A program made the position numbers and the translations under genes. DNA of 64,000 bases. Source: Apium graveolens. Its lineage: Eukaryota; Streptophyta; Magnoliopsida; Apiales; Apiaceae. The notes under the pieces are model-generated. The model saw only the letters and a list, made by a program, of their open reading frames with translations. It was not told where the DNA came from and searched no databases. The stretch covers positions 224,275,275 to 224,339,274 of the forward strand of contig NC_133649.1 in NCBI RefSeq assembly GCF_009905375.1. Direction: 5' to 3'. Positions 34,272 to 47,589 of this stretch are shown here, one piece after another (positions within the stretch are counted from its first letter, which is position 1; each line of letters starts with the position of its first letter).

Positions 34272-36560
34272 CTACAAGTGAGGTGTAGAAAAGGAATCGG
34301 AAACACCTAACTCAAAAAGAAGATAAAGAAGCTGAGAGGAAGCCAAGGATTTAGTAAAGACATTAGCTGGTTGATCTACAGAAGCAATATGTTGAGTTGC
34401 TATCAAACCTTGCTGCATTTTCTGACGAACCAAGTGACAATCAATCTCAATGTGTTTGGTCCGTTCATGAAACATAGGGTTTGAAACTATGTACAAGGCT
34501 GACTTATTGTCACAAAATAGTTGAATGGGAGTAAGATTAGTGAACTGCATTTCAGACAATAGAGAAATAATCTAGTTAAGTTCACAGCATGTATCAACAA
34601 GTGATATGTACTCGGCCTCAGCAGAGGAACGCGACACAATACCCTGTTTCTTACATTTCCAGGAAATAAGAGAATCCCCCAGTAAAACACAAAAATCAGT
34701 GAAAGACAGGTGAATAGTAGGGCAACTAGCCCAATCTGCATCACAATAAGCAGTAATAGACATTTGAGAAGCTGAAGAGAATAGCAGCCCCTGGAAACAA
34801 GTACCCTTGATGTACTTAACAACCTTTAATGCAGCAAGCCAGTGAGACTCACGAGGGGAGTTCATGAACTGAGCTAACACATGCACAGGATAAGATAGAT
34901 ATGAACGTGTAATAGTCAGGTAGATAAGGCGCCCAACCAAACGCCTATAAGCAGTAACATCACTGAAGAATGCAGTACTAACATCACCTAGCAAAGTATG
35001 ATGTTGATCCATGGGAATGCGGGAGGCTCTAGCATCCAAGAGCCCACAATCTTTAATAATAACCATCATGTATTTATGCTAATTAATAAAGATACCTCGA
35101 ATAGACCTGTGTAACTCAAGACCAAGGAAATTATAAATAGACCCCAAATCTTTGATTTTGAATTGAGTAGTCAGAAATTGAATCACCTCATCAAGTAACT
35201 TGGCATTATTTCCAGTAAGTAACATAGCATCCACATAAATCAGCATATACGCAACAGAATTATCCCACTGAACACGAAACAAACTAGCATCACTCACCAT
35301 TTGGACAAAGCCAAAAGCTTTAAGAGCCTGAGACAGAGCTAGAAATCACTGGCGGGGGGCTTGCTTAAGGCCATAAATGGACTTAAGTAATCGACAAACC
35401 AGACGTTGATCTGGAAACTGAGAAAGGAGATTAGCTAGCAGATGATAACCAGGTGGCAACGCCATATACACCTTCTCATCTAATAGGCCATGAAGAAAAG
35501 CATTTGTGACATCAAGCTGCTTGATATACGAGTTATTTTTAGCAGCTAAAGTTAACAATAAACGAAGAGTAAACATCTTGGCAACCGGAGCAAACGTCTC
35601 AAAATAATCTAACCCAACTGTTTGAGTAAACCCTTTTGCAACAAGGCGAGCCTTGTAACGATCTACATCCTCATTAGCAAGATACTTGACCTTATATAAT
35701 CACTTACAACCCACTATCTTCTTACCAGGTGGTAATGGTTCAATTGACCAAGTGTGATTGGCTTCCAGAGAGGCCAATTCAACACTCATAGCTTCACACC
35801 AAACAGACTATTTTACAGCCTGTTTATACGTAGAGGGTTCAGAAACTTTATGAGAAGAAGACATTAACACCACTACAGATGCATCAAAAGGCAGATCAGC
35901 CACATATGTAGGTAAGGTAACATGAGCATTGAGGTGAATATGGTTGCATAAATGGGTTGGAAGACCAGTATAGTCAGAGAATTTTGATGGCAACTGTCTG
36001 ACACGAGTAGATCTAGGAAGAGTAGCTTTATCACTGGTAGATGTAGGTGGCAAGACTAATGGTGGAGAAATAACTGAAATAGCAGAAGTATCAAGAGTTG
36101 GATGATCAGCTGGAGTAAATGTTGGGTTAGTAGAGGAAGAATTGGAAGGAGCATAAGGAAGAAAGAGTGGATCACAGTCCACAAATGAATCAATATGGGG
36201 AAAAAGGTGAGACGGAGTTGGAGTAACAACAGTTTTAAATGGAAAAATGGTCTCATAAAATGTCACATCCAGAGAGATAAATGTGGCCTTAGTTTATAAA
36301 TCAAGAATTTTAAAACCTTTAGTAGCAAACGGGTAGCCCATAAAAATCCCCTTTATTGCTCGAGGAGCAAATTTATCAGTTGGATGAGGCATTACACGAG
36401 CATAACAGAGAAAACCAAACACTCGTAAATCATGAAAATCTGGTGGAGAATGGAACAATACCTCATAAGGAGTACCACTATTCAGTAGCAAGGAAGGAGT
36501 CATGTTAATAACATGAGTTGCAGTCAATAAGCAATCTCCCCAGAAACTAATGGGAAGAGA
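34272..36560 (-). pseudogene. Copia pol (integrase end, reverse transcriptase, RNase H), broken
   Basis: In order on the minus strand come: the integrase C-terminus (36527-36294, FGFLCYARV and GIFMGYPFATKGF), a Ser/Thr/Pro-rich linker (36266-35808), and reverse transcriptase (35576-35079, [10 protein letters not shown]; the usual YVDD reads YVDA). RNase H follows (35069-34272, AYCDADWASC, SRSSAEAEYISL, HERTKHIEIDCH). At least four stops or frameshifts break it. In the family it copies element RNA to DNA and integrates it. The AYCDADW and HERTKHIEIDCH wording suggests an Ale-like lineage. Confidence 0.85.
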
Positions 36561-38016
36561 TGTTAAGTGGCATTTATGACACTTATTTATGCTCTAATAA
36601 GTTTTGAGTTGGTGTATTTGTACTCAAGTTATTTGTGTTTTAACGTGTTTTCAAGTGTTTTTGTATTTCAGGCTTCACTTCGTGAATCAGGTGAATTAGC
36701 ATTATTTTAATGCTAATATGGTGTTTAGGATGTGTTGGAATAAAAGCTTGAAAGACTGGCTCGAAGCTGCAAGGGAAAAGAAGAAGAAAAAATGAAGTTT
36801 TGGCAGAAGGCAGGCGCGCCCGCACTGGTGTTGCGCGCGGCCGCGCCGGGAGTACAGAGAGACAGCGCGCCCGCGCTGGTGAAGCGTGCGGTCGCGCTGG
36901 GTCGGGATATTAAAATCCTGATTCTTCTACAATTCGAATTGCTGGACTCCTGGGATGTATGAACTGCTATATAAACATAACTTAGGTCAGTTTTTAAGGG
37001 ATATTCAGAGATATCAAGATATCAAGGAAGGAGAAGACGGCAAGAGACCTTTTTGGCACAATTCAACAAAGGGCGAAGATGAACTAGTTCATTCTTGTGA
37101 ATCTTTATTTTGAGTTGTAATTTGGATGCTTGTTTCTTATTTTGCTGAACCTATATTCTTGATTGTACTTTGGTTTATTTATTCGTATAAAGACTATGTT
37201 TGCTATATCATGTTTTCATTGGAACCTATGTTGGCGATGAGTTCGATTATGGGCTAATCATTATCGTGAGGTTCTAGCGGATTTATTTATGGATTTATTT
37301 AGTTAAATTGTTTGATGCCTTAGTATATGGTGATTGTATGATATCCTAGCATTGGTTGTGCGTATTCGTCTTGTGAGCGTCGCGAACTTATAAGATAGCG
37401 TGTTAATTTTTAATGAAGCGAAAATGAATTTAAGGATTTAGAACTTGTCATGCTAGCATAGGTTCATGTATTGTTATGCATGATTCATAGGTAATTTTAA
37501 CCATCTTACTTGCCCTATGTAATCAAGATAGATAACTTGTGCTTAAACCGTTATATTGTCAAATTCTATAGACATATAGGGTCTCAATATAATTGGTGCC
37601 TATTCAGCTTCTATCTCTTTTATGGATGTCTGGTAGAATGGTACTCGTGCAACGAAAGTTGGCGTTTATCAGTTTCGTGTTGTCTGATTAGTGTCATCAC
37701 CATTGCATGCTAAGGTTGAGAATAATAAGGCTATTGAATGAAGTATTTAATGAAGTTAGAATCCCATGTCTGTCATATATATTAACTCAGTCAAGCTTAT
37801 TCTCGTAGTTATAATAGTTAGCGTAATTCTTAGTTATAAACACTCTTAATTTGTTATCATCATAGCAATGAATAATAACCATACATTATTGCTTAGGTGC
37901 GTAATTTAGATAGTTAACCAATACAGTCTCTGTGGGATCGAATCTAATTTATATCTTATACTACTTGCGAACTCGTATACTTGCGTCTAATATTAGCGCG
38001 TGTTTAGTGACTAACA
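36561..38016 (+). repeat. Athila 5' LTR
   Basis: It begins TGTTAAGTGG and ends ACTAACA, giving 5-bp inverted ends TGTTA/TAACA and 1,456 bp. The same family supplies 1-1217. In an AT-rich body, about 36810-36900 is a GC-rich block made of two similar units (GGCGCGCCCGC...GCGCGCGGCCGCGCC and AGCGCGCCCGCGC...GCGGTCGCGC). Confidence 0.92.
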
Positions 38017-38022
38017 AGTTTT

Positions 38023-38040
38023 TGGCGCCGCTGCCGGGGA
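38023..38040 (+). other. Primer binding site (tRNA-Asp type)
   Basis: TGGCGCCGCTGCCGGGGA lies six bases after the LTR. It differs at one position from the tRNA-Asp complement TGGCGCCGTTGCCGGGGA used by Athila elements. Together with the gag and pol wording it identifies the lineage. Confidence 0.88.
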
Positions 38041-38157
38041 CTGCAATGTTAATTACTAGTTTATGTGCTTTCTATCAGTGGTCGTTAAAGTTCATTGACT
38101 CGGACATTGTTACTTATTTGTTTCCTTATTTTATTTCAGGTGATCTAGCGAAGGTGT

Positions 38158-39660
38158 ATGCATACGCGTTCGCGTACTCGTAAGAGAACACTGGATAAAG
38201 CCGAGGAAGAACTTGTGGTAATTCGTAGGGAAGTTTCTGAGGAAAAAAAGAAGGTAGAAGAAGAAGAGAAAATTGAAGAACCAATTGTAGTAGCTATGGG
38301 TGATCAAGCAGAGAATCCGAAGGCTTTGATGGACTATTATAAGCCTAATATTAATGACATTCAGGTTAGCATCATTCGACCAGCCATCAAGGCTAACACT
38401 TTTGAGATCAAGTCAAGCACGATCCCGATGATACAGAACTCAGTTCAGTTTGGGGTTTCTCCTACCGAAGACCCCAACACGCATATCAGGGATTTCATCG
38501 AGATCTGTGACACTTTCAAGTTCAATGATGTGACTGAAGATGCTATCAAGCTACATCTCTTCCCATTCTCTTTGAGGGACAAGGCAAAGTGCTGGTTACA
38601 CTCTCTACCAGCAGGATCTATCACCACTTAGGAAGATCTCGCTCAAAAGTTTCTCACTAAATTCTTCCCCATGGAGAAGACTGCAGCAATCAGGAATGCT
38701 CTTACCCAGTTCACGCAACAAACTGGAGAATCTATGTGTGAGGCTTGGGATCGATATAAGGAAATGCCAAGGAAGTGCCCACACTATGACATGCCTGAAT
38801 GGATGATTATCAACTGTTTCTACAATGGATTGGGTGCTACTTCTAGACCCATGCTTGATGCAGCATCAGAAGGAGCCTTGTGGGTTAAAAGCTATGATGA
38901 AGCTTATGAACATATTGAACTAATGGCTGCTAATGAGTACCAGAATCCTTCCCAGAGACTGACTCAGGGAAAAGTAGCAGGAATTCTGGAGTTGAATGCA
39001 GCAACTGCTATCGCTGCCCAACTTAAGGCTTTGACAATAAAGGTGGACACTTTGGCGAATTATGGAGTTAATCAAATCTCTAGTGTTAGTGAGCTTTGTG
39101 CTGGAGCCCACGAGACTGAGCATTGCGTAATTTCTAGTGAATCAGCTCAGTTTGTGAGCAACTTTCAGCGATCACAACAACCTGTGCCAGCCACCTATCA
39201 TCCCAACAACCGAAATCATCCCAATTTCAGCTGGAGCAATGCTCAGAATGCGGTTCAACAGCCTTATCAGCAGTATCCAGCCAAACAGTACAACCCCCCT
39301 GGTTTTCAGCAACCGCGGTATGCACCAAAATAACAACTCCAGCTGTAACAAGCTAATGAAAAATCTGAATTAGAGGAGTTGAAGCTTATGTGCAAGAGCC
39401 AAGCAGTTTCTATCAAGACCTTGGAAAATTAAATTGGGCAAATTGCCAATGCCTTGCTAAATCGTCAACATGGTACATTGCCTAGTGATACTAAAGTGCC
39501 AGGAAAGAGGGAAGCTAAGGAGCAGGTTAAGGAAATCACTTTGGGGTCTGAGAAGGTTGCGAATCCCGAACAAACTCAAGAGTTGACTGAAGAAGCTGGG
39601 GTTGAGAAAGAAGCAAAGTAGCAGGATGAAGAAGTGGAACCAAGGAAGACTACTGTTGAG
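38158..39660 (+). pseudogene. Athila gag, broken
   Basis: The ATG at 38158 opens a basic N-terminus, then the retrotransposon Gag domain (VQFGVSPTEDPNTHIRDFIEICDTFK; FPFSLRDKAKCWLHSLPAGS). A TAG at 38629-38631 replaces the usual Trp of TTWEDL; the frame resumes through 39333 (EAWDRYKEMPRKCPHYDMPEW). A Gln/Pro-rich tail follows, with further stops at 39331-39333, about 39430 and about 39619. No zinc knuckle is seen, as usual for Athila. Family role: particle formation and RNA packaging. Confidence 0.88.
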
Positions 39661-42600
39661 CACACTCTGCCTGAGGGAGAAACAGATCTATCCTCCACCG
39701 CCTTTTCCTAAGAGGCTACAGAAGAAAAAGCTGGACAAGCAATTCGAGAAGTTTCTGGAGGTGTTCAAGAAACTTCATATCAATATACCTTTCGCGGAGG
39801 CTCTCAAGCAGATGCCTAGTTATGCAAAGTTTATGAAAGGTATTCTATCTCGGAAGGTGAAACTAGATGATTTAGAGACTGTCGCTCTCACGGAGGAATG
39901 CAGTGTTGTGCTGCAGCAGAAGTTGCCTCCAAAGCTTAAAGATCCAGGAAGCTTCACTATTCCATGTACTATTGGAAAAGTGTCTTTTGACAGATGCTTA
40001 TGTGACTTGGGAGCTAGCATCAATCTGATGCCTTTGTCAATCTTCAAGTAATTGGACTTACCTGATCCCAAACCAACTTATATGACCTTGCAGTTGACCG
40101 ACCGTTCTATTACATGTCCGAGAGGTATTGTGGAGGATGTCTTGGTCAAGGTGGATAAACTCATCTTCCCTGCTGATTTCGTCATTCTTGATTTCGAGGA
40201 GGATAAGAATATTCCTATAATCTTGGGAAGGCCTTTCTTGGCAACTGGCCCAACCTTGATTGATGTGCAGTAGGGTGAGCTTACAATGCGAGTGTTGGAT
40301 CAGGATGTGACTTTCTATGTGTTCAATGCTATGAAATTTCCTACTGATAATGAGGAGTGCTTAAAAGTCGAGTTGGTCGATTCGGTGGTCACATCGGAAC
40401 TTGATCAAATGCTAAGGTCTGATGCTTTAGAAAAAAGCCTTGTTGGGAAATTCAGACAGTGAAGATGATGAAGGAGATGAGCAATTGCAATTTTTGAATG
40501 CGTCTCCCTGGAAGAGGAAGATCGATATGCCTTTTGAATCTCTTGGAATGGAAGAATTGAGCAAGGCTCCTAAACGCCTCAAGATTTTTATTGAGGAAGC
40601 TCATACTCTTGAGCTTAAGCCTTTACCTGAACATTTGAGGTATGCTTTTTTAGGTGATGCATCTACTCTGCCTATTATTATTGCATCTGACCTTTCAGGT
40701 AGCGATGAGGAAAAGCTTTTGAGAATTCTGAGAGAGTTCAAATCGGCAATTGGATGGACTATAGCAGATATTAAGGGAATCATCCCTTCTTTCTATATGC
40801 ATAAAATTCTGCTAGAAGAAGGTAGCAAGCCTACAATTGCAGCAAAGAAGACTTAATCCAATCATGAAGGAAGTAGTAAAGAAAGAAATTCTGAAGTGGC
40901 TAGATGCAGGGATTATTTATCCTATCTCTGACAGTTCTGGGTAAGCCCAGTTCAATGTGTACCAAAGAAAGGTGGTATTAATGTTGTAGTAAATGAGAAG
41001 AATGAGCTTATTCCTACACGGACAGTCACGGGGTGAAGAGTCTGTAAGGCCACTAGGAAGGATCATTTTCCCTTGCCCTTCATTGATCAGATGCTTGACA
41101 GGTTGGCTGGTCATGAGTACTATTATCTTCTGGATGGTTATTCGGGTTATAATCAGATTTGTATCGCTCTAGAAGATCAAGAGAAAACTACCTTCACTTG
41201 CCCATTCGGGACGTTCGCCTTTAGATGAGTTTCTTTTGGTCTGTGTGGTGTACCAGCCACATTTCAACGATATATGATGGCCATCTTTTCTGACATGATT
41301 GGTCAGAATGTGGAAGTTTTCATGGACGACTTCTCAGTCTTTGGCGATTCTTTTGATGAATGCTTGCAAAATCTTGGACACGTTCTCAAGAGGTGCGTTG
41401 AGACCAATTTGTTTCTCAATTGGGAGAAATATCACTTTATGGTACGTCAAGGCATAATTCTGGGGCATAAGGTTTCTAGTAAGGGTCTTGAGGTGGATAA
41501 GGCCAAGGTGGGGGTCATTGAGAATCTTCCCCAACCTATTTTTGTCAAGGGAATTCGCAGTTTTCTTGGTCACGCGGGTTTCCACAAGCGTTTCATCAAA
41601 GACTTCTCGAAAATTTCAAAGCCTTTGTGCAGTCTATTAGAGAAAGATGTCCCTTTTAAGTTTGATGACGAGTGCCTTGCGGCTTTTGAGACATTGAAGA
41701 AGAGTCTAATCTCGGCACCAGTCATAACTGCACCTGATTGGAATGAGCCTTTTGAGATGATGTGCGATGCAAGTGATTATGCAGTTGGAGCAGTTCTTGG
41801 GCAGAGGAAGAACAATATATTTCATATAGTCTACTACTCAAGTAAGACTCTAAATGGTGCTCAACTGAATTACACTACTACGGAGAAAGAACTTTTGGCT
41901 ATTGTCTATGGTTTTGAGAAATTTCGATATTATCTACTTGGGACTAAGGTGAGTTTTTACTGATCACGCCGCCATTCGATATCTCGTCTTAAAGAAGGAC
42001 TCGAAGCCTAGATTGATTAGATGGGTTCTTTTGCTTCAGGAATTTGAATTAGAGATCAAGGACATAAAAGGAACTGAAAATCAAGTCGCTGATCATCTCT
42101 CGCGTTTAGAGAATCCTAATGCCACTTCATTGGATAAGACCTTGATAAACGAATCTTTTCCCGACGAGCAGCTGTTTGGAGTGCAAGAAGAAGAGCCGTG
42201 ATTTGCGGACATTGTGAACTACCTTGTAAGTAACATCATGCCTCCCAACTTATCTTATGCTCAAAGGAAGAAGTTTCTACATGAAGTGAAGTGGTATATG
42301 TGGGATGAGCCATTTTTTTTTCGCCAGGGAGCTGACCAAATCATCAGGAGATGTATTCCTTACAGCGAAACGGGGGGAATCTTGCAAGATTGCCACTCAA
42401 CGGCTTATGGAGGACATTATGGTGGAGAAAAGACAGCAGCTCATGTTCTTCAAGCATGTTTCTTTTGGCCAACATTGTTTAAATATGCGCATCAGTTCAT
42501 TTTGAAATGTGATCGATGTCAACGTGTGGGTAATATGTCTAAAAAGGATGAGATGCCTCTTAATGTGCTTCTCGAGGTTGAGGTCTTTGATGTTTGGGGA

Positions 42601-42741
42601 ATTGACTTAATGGGGCCATTTGTCTCATCTTGCAACAATTAGTATATCTTGTTGGCGGTTGATTACGTGTCAAAATGGGTTGAAGTTAAGGCATTGCCAA
42701 CGAACGATGCGAAAGTCATGCTTAATTTTCTTCACAAGCAG
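39661..42741 (+). pseudogene. Athila pol (protease, RT, RNase H, integrase start), broken and truncated
   Basis: The protease region (39950-40273) has CDLGASINLMP, the Athila form of the aspartic site, and [10 protein letters not shown]. Reverse transcriptase (about 40855-41450) has PLPFIDQMLDRLAG, DGYSGYNQI and FMDDFSVFG with the catalytic MDD. RNase H (41740-42000) starts MCDASDYAVGAVL. The integrase zinc finger (HSTAYGGHYGGEKT...CDRCQRVG) and the first catalytic Asp (WGIDLMGPF) are present before truncation at 42741. Stops include 40049-40051, 40273-40275, 40856, about 41036 (TGG to TGA), about 41226 and 42640 (TAG for Gln). A one-base loss near 40937 shifts the frame. Confidence 0.88.
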
Positions 42742-43296
42742 TGTTAGGCCTCAATGATACTATAGAAGGGGGTTGAATATAGTATCCACAATCAATTCGA
42801 TTATAAACACAAGTATGTAACAGAAAACAAGTTTATTCAATATATCAAACTCTGTTACAGTAGATTTAATCTACTCTCTCAGTGATGTATGATATCACTA
42901 AGAGCTGCTAGGGTTATAATGAATAATATTCTCGTGAATGATAACACATATAGTGTAAATCCTAATCTGTGTTTATTACTACACAGTTACAAGATATCTC
43001 TTAATTGATATGATATGTTCTGTTTCCTAAAATATATCAGAGATTATCTACTATAGTCCTTTAGTTGTACAACTCTCCACGCATATCTTGTTTTGTTTAA
43101 TCCAGATCATCTCCTGTAAATCAGCCGCTTTTCATCCCTGAAGTGTATCCGCACTTAAGTTCTGATGTAAGTCCTGATGGCTTAAGTTCTGATAACTTCC
43201 TGTCTTCAGTAAGTTCTGATTTCCAGTTAAGTTCTGATAGTAAGTTCTGAAACTAAACAAATCAAATTAGACAAGGCATCACAAATATATCTAACA
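42742..43296 (-). repeat. 3' LTR of SIRE-like element A
   Basis: On the minus strand it begins TGTTAGATATATTTG at 43296 and ends GAGGCCTAACA at 42742, 555 bp. Near the end stands CAACCCCCCTTCTATAG, shared with the other SIRE-like LTRs. AAGTTCTGAT occurs four times in 43157-43238 on the plus strand. Confidence 0.88.
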
Positions 43297-43309
43297 ATCT
43301 CCCCCAACT
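43297..43309 (-). other. Polypurine tract of SIRE-like element A
   Basis: AGTTGGGGGAGAT on the minus strand adjoins the LTR start. Confidence 0.85.
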
Positions 43310-43750
43310 TGTAAATTATAAAAATATACAAGTTTATAGATTTGATGATTTCAAAAACATTTAAGTACAAATGCAATGAGAGTTTATATGTACAACTAAA
43401 TACAACTTACAGTCCATGCAACTTTTACCAAATTCACTAAATCAGCCTGAATCCATAATGATTCCTCACAAAGTCTAAACCAGCTTGGTCTCTGCATTTC
43501 TTTTAACTTCAAGTAACTGAGCTTTGACTTGCTGCAGTTCTTCATCTTCAGTATCACCAATCTGATATATGGCAGCTCTGAGTGCAGAAATTGGATTTCC
43601 TTCAAGTCCATCTCCCAGTCTGATTACCCTTGGATGTGTAGAATCTTCATTTTAGCATAAACATCTTCCTTTCAGAATTACTTCTACCTTAGCAGAATTC
43701 TTCCTCATAGGAATTTCTCTTCCATCATCCTCAGTCATCATTGGAGTATA

Positions 43751-46700
43751 CTATGTCATTCTTGCACCAATAATTCTGAGTAAATCTCTTATTGCCTGCA
43801 GAATATATTCTGACCATTTCCTGGTAACATCAGAATTTACCCCCGGTAGATAATGAATATATTGGAGCTCTTTGACATATTTCTTCAGCACATCAGAGTC
43901 AGATAATCTATAAGTTCTGCCATCATTCAGAAATAAGATCAATTTCTCTTTTTCTTCATAATCATCATGAGTATCCATCACTACTTGAGCAGAAAGCACT
44001 TTGTCAAGGTGCTTTTGTGTGATCTCTTCATATGGCTTGTCAGTCAATGTGAATGGATCTCTAATATCAACTTCTATCCCATTCTGGAATTTCTCTCTGT
44101 CAGAACCTAATCCTGAAGTGTCTTTAGCTTGCTTGGCTTTTAGCCCAAATGCTGCAAGTTGATTTAACATCTTATTTGTCTTAGGCTGAACTGGAATAGA
44201 CTTGTTCCATAGTAGCTTCTTCTTGTCTTCTAATGTTAAGCTATCTATGTCAACTTGAGCAGTGTCAGAGGTTGATGTCTTGATGAATTGGTCATGATTT
44301 GCAGTTTCATCTATAGCTTGTTGTTCTGAAATATCTTGAGGATTTATTAATTTCTGAACTTCTTCACTCTGAACAACTTGAGCTATGTCAAAGGTTGTCT
44401 TAGATTCTTCTGTCATCCTCTTTCTCTTCAGAGTTTCAACTGTTTCATCTTCAGCAGCAGCATCATCAAAGACTTGAACCATCTTGCACACAGGATCCAT
44501 CAGAATTTGAGGAATCTTCATCTTCTGTTTCTTGACTGTCTCCCCAACTTTTCCTTTTCCCTTGTCTTTAGGATCAGTAGTAGTTTGGGATCTAGTCATT
44601 GATCTAGGAATCTCTGTGGCAGATCTTTCTCTTATCACAATCCCCTTTTCTTTTGATCTTGGTGGCTTTTTAGCATCAGAAGCTTTTGACTTGGGTTTGC
44701 TCTTTTCAGCAGAAAATTTAGCTTCTTCTTCTCTTTTTTCCTCTAAATCCACTCCTGGATTATCCTTAAGGAATAGTATCTTGGCCAATTTCTTCATCAA
44801 CAGATTGAATTTTGGGATCTTTGTAGAAGAATGTTGCTTTCTTTCCTTTGAATTTCAAAGTCTGCAAAAACTTCTATGACTCTTGGCTTCCAGCTTGGAC
44901 TATCACATCAGAAGTAGTTGTCAGAACTTGATCATCAGTATTTGAAGTATCAATATTTGTGATCAACAAAGGAACATCCTGATATGTTGGCTTCTTTCCT
45001 TCTATATTCCTCCCTTGCATAGCAGATCTATCAGAGTTCTTGCTACCAGACATTCTCTGATGAGAACTTGTCTGTTGAGTGGGAATTCTGCTCAGCTGCT
45101 TCCCTTGACTTTGACCTCTACTCTTTTCAGAGTTTCCCTGGTCATCTCCATGATCATCATTTTTCTTATGTGTTTGGCTTGGTGAGCATTTGGACTTAAC
45201 TACCTTCTCCCCCTTTTGGCATCATCTGTCAGGAGTAGAGAAAGAAGGAGTTCCACTGAATATTGGATCTCATTTAACTGAGTCTATTGAGCAGCTTGAT
45301 TTTGTAATACCTCATCCAGTTGGGCCTGCTGCTTGGCTTGAACAAGCTCAATAGCATCCACTTTTTCTTGAATTGGTCTGATAAACCTCTTCTTGTCTAG
45401 ATCTTGCATCATGTCTAGCTTATCAGCTATTTCCTGAAGTTTATCAACCTTTGCATGAGTCTTGGAGTGTTGACCTTGTAGAGTTCTTGTACTGAGAGCA
45501 GTGAACTTTAGTTGATGCTTGAAGTCAGAACTTGTCAGCAACTCATCAGCTTTTGAAACCTGTTCTGTCAGAACATGTGGGTTGGGAATAAAATCAGTAT
45601 CATTCCATTTATGCATCCACTCAGCCCCTCTAAAGGTTTCCTCCCATGGAACTGGAGCAGCCTCTTCCTCAAACTGGAATAATGCCTCCTTTCCTGTAGG
45701 CACTGGAGTGTTTACTGTAGCTGACTCTCCAGAACTTGCTAGAATCTCCTCATCTTCAGATAACACCAAGGTGTGTGTGGCTGTAGGAGACTCTGAAATA
45801 GTTGCAGCTTTGTCTAAATTCTGATCTTCAGTTCCAAGATCAAGAATTGGTGTTGTTGGTATCTCAGCCTGTAAAATTGGAGAAGTAACCGGAGTTGGTT
45901 GTTTTGTAGTTGGAGCTTCCAGATATAGAATAGTAGGTATATTCAAATTATGAATATCTATTTCAGGACTTGTCTCTTGTTCTTCAACATCATCTGTAGC
46001 TTTGATTGGAGAGTGAGGTGGAGAAGTCACAGATTCTTATACAGATTCTGATCTGTGAACTTCAGGAATTTCAGATTCCTGAATCAGAACTTCTTTAACT
46101 GCTGGCAGGGCTTCAATCACAATAGGTTCTGATGTGATCAGAGATTTCTGATCCCCTTCCTCAGCATCTTCAGATTGAGTTTGTGCAATATGCACACCTG
46201 CTCTCACCTTCCTCAATTTTGATTTTCTAGATGGAGGGGTGACATGATCTGTATCAGAATGTGAAGACCTCTTTCTTTTCTGAATACTAGAAGCTTCAGC
46301 TGCTTTCTCCTTCTAAAAAGTTGACTCTTCAGCTTCTTTTGTCACAGTTTCTGATGCAGGAACCTGGACCTGTTCTTCATCATTATCTGATTCATCTCTC
46401 AGAATCAGCCTTCTCTTTCTCCTTGGTGGAGATTGAGGAACAGATTTAGCTCTTGAGGTTTTGGGTCTAAAGGATGTGTCAGATTTTACAACTGGCACCT
46501 TTTGAGAAGTACCAGAGGTTGGTTTGGTTTTGGATTTGGGTCTGGACCGTGAAGTGTTGACAACATGTGCTGATGTTGGTGGTTGTGAGGTAGACTGTGG
46601 TTGTTGAGTAGTGGATGGTTTTGATGATGCTACATTAGGGAATATGGTTGTGTAAGTGTCTGGGATAGTGTTGACTGAGAACTGTTTGACAGATTTGGGT

Positions 46701-47463
46701 ATTTGGAGAGGTCTTAGTACTTCCTTCTTGTTATCAGCAGATAACAAGTCAGTAAATGCCCTTTTATGTAACTTAAAAGGTTCCATTAGGTCACTGAACA
46801 CTTGTGGCTTATCAGAACAACAATAACTATAAATTTATTGACAGAACCTAGCAAAATATACTACATTTGCATCTTCCTTCATTCTGTCACCAATATAGCC
46901 TAACACAGCAGATGCATAATCAAAATGAGTCTGATTAAGAAGTGCATACCCTATTTGTTGACTCATGATTGGAATGGCATCGAAATTGGAGCATTTGTTA
47001 GCAAAAGTCTTTGTGATGCAAACAAAGAAGAAGGTCCATTCCCTCATGATGTAAGGCCTCTTCAACTGTCCTAGCTTGGACAAGCTTTTCTCATATCCCA
47101 AGCTTGCCATCATGTTCTGAAGAACAGATTCTCCAGGTGCTGAGTTGTAAGTGCAGTTTTTAGGCAGATGAAGAGCCTGCCTCACTGTAGTTACAGTTAC
47201 CATATACTCATCTTCTCCTAATGAGAAGATGATACTTGGAGATCCAGTTTCACCTCCATCATTATAGATTCCAGTCTTCCAGAACTCCAGCATTTGTTTA
47301 CCAGAGATTGCTTGAGGTTGGGTCAGAGCAAACCCAATCTCACTGTGAGCCAAGAAATCCTAAACAAAGTGAAGTTCTGAAGGAGCTTCATCCTTGTTCA
47401 AGATAGCAGTGTAGTTGTTCGGGACAAACTTAGCTCCATTAAAAATAACATCCTTTGGTGCCA
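43751..47463 (-). pseudogene. SIRE-A third ORF (env-like position), broken
   Basis: An ATG at 47463 (MAPKDVIFNGAKFVPNNYTAILNK) opens a frame that was once over 1,200 codons. Stops at about 47359 (TAG), 46832 (TAA), 46310 (TAG), about 46037 (TAA) and 45281 (TAG), a frameshift near 45225 and a TAG near 44880 break it; it ends at 43751. The N-terminal 200 residues look globular (YGLGEDEYMVTV-like region, KRPYIMREWTFFFVCI). The rest is Ser/Pro/Lys/Glu-rich with basic clusters (PPRRKRRLIL) and a coiled-coil part (about 45480-45290). No signal peptide or convincing transmembrane segment is seen, so env-like describes position only. Its N-terminus matches the ORF at 63553. Confidence 0.75.
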
Positions 47464-47558
47464 TTTCTGTTGAAAAATCAAGTGAAAATTTTGTGTTTGC
47501 AAAGTGTTTGATAAAATGCCTGTAATAGAACGTCAGAAAATAAGAGAGTAAGAAAATA

Positions 47559-47589
<31 letters not shown>

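Larger units (their letters stand above)
33998..36560 (-). mobile_element. Ty1/copia element, 3' half, minus strand, interrupted by Athila
   Basis: The 3' LTR (33998-34266), the polypurine tract (TAGGGGGA on the minus strand, about 34267-34274) and degenerate reverse transcriptase, RNase H and integrase C-terminus are present. At 36560/36561 the sequence passes directly into the TG start of the Athila LTR, so the 5' part should lie beyond the nested stack. The LTR end is only about 130-260 bp from the start region of the methyltransferase gene. Confidence 0.85.
36561..42741 (+). mobile_element. Athila-type Ty3/gypsy element, 5' two thirds, interrupted by SIRE-A
   Basis: The 5' LTR (36561-38016), the tRNA-Asp-type primer binding site, and gag, protease, reverse transcriptase, RNase H and the first part of integrase follow in order. 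The sequence then stops precisely at the SIRE-A LTR end (42741/42742). AGAGA (36556-36560) before the LTR should recur after the 3' LTR outside the window. Confidence 0.9.

Noticed and set aside
43751..47463. Retroviral envelope gene
   Set aside because: The position fits, but no signal peptide, transmembrane segment or cleavage site is seen; kept as third ORF of unknown role.
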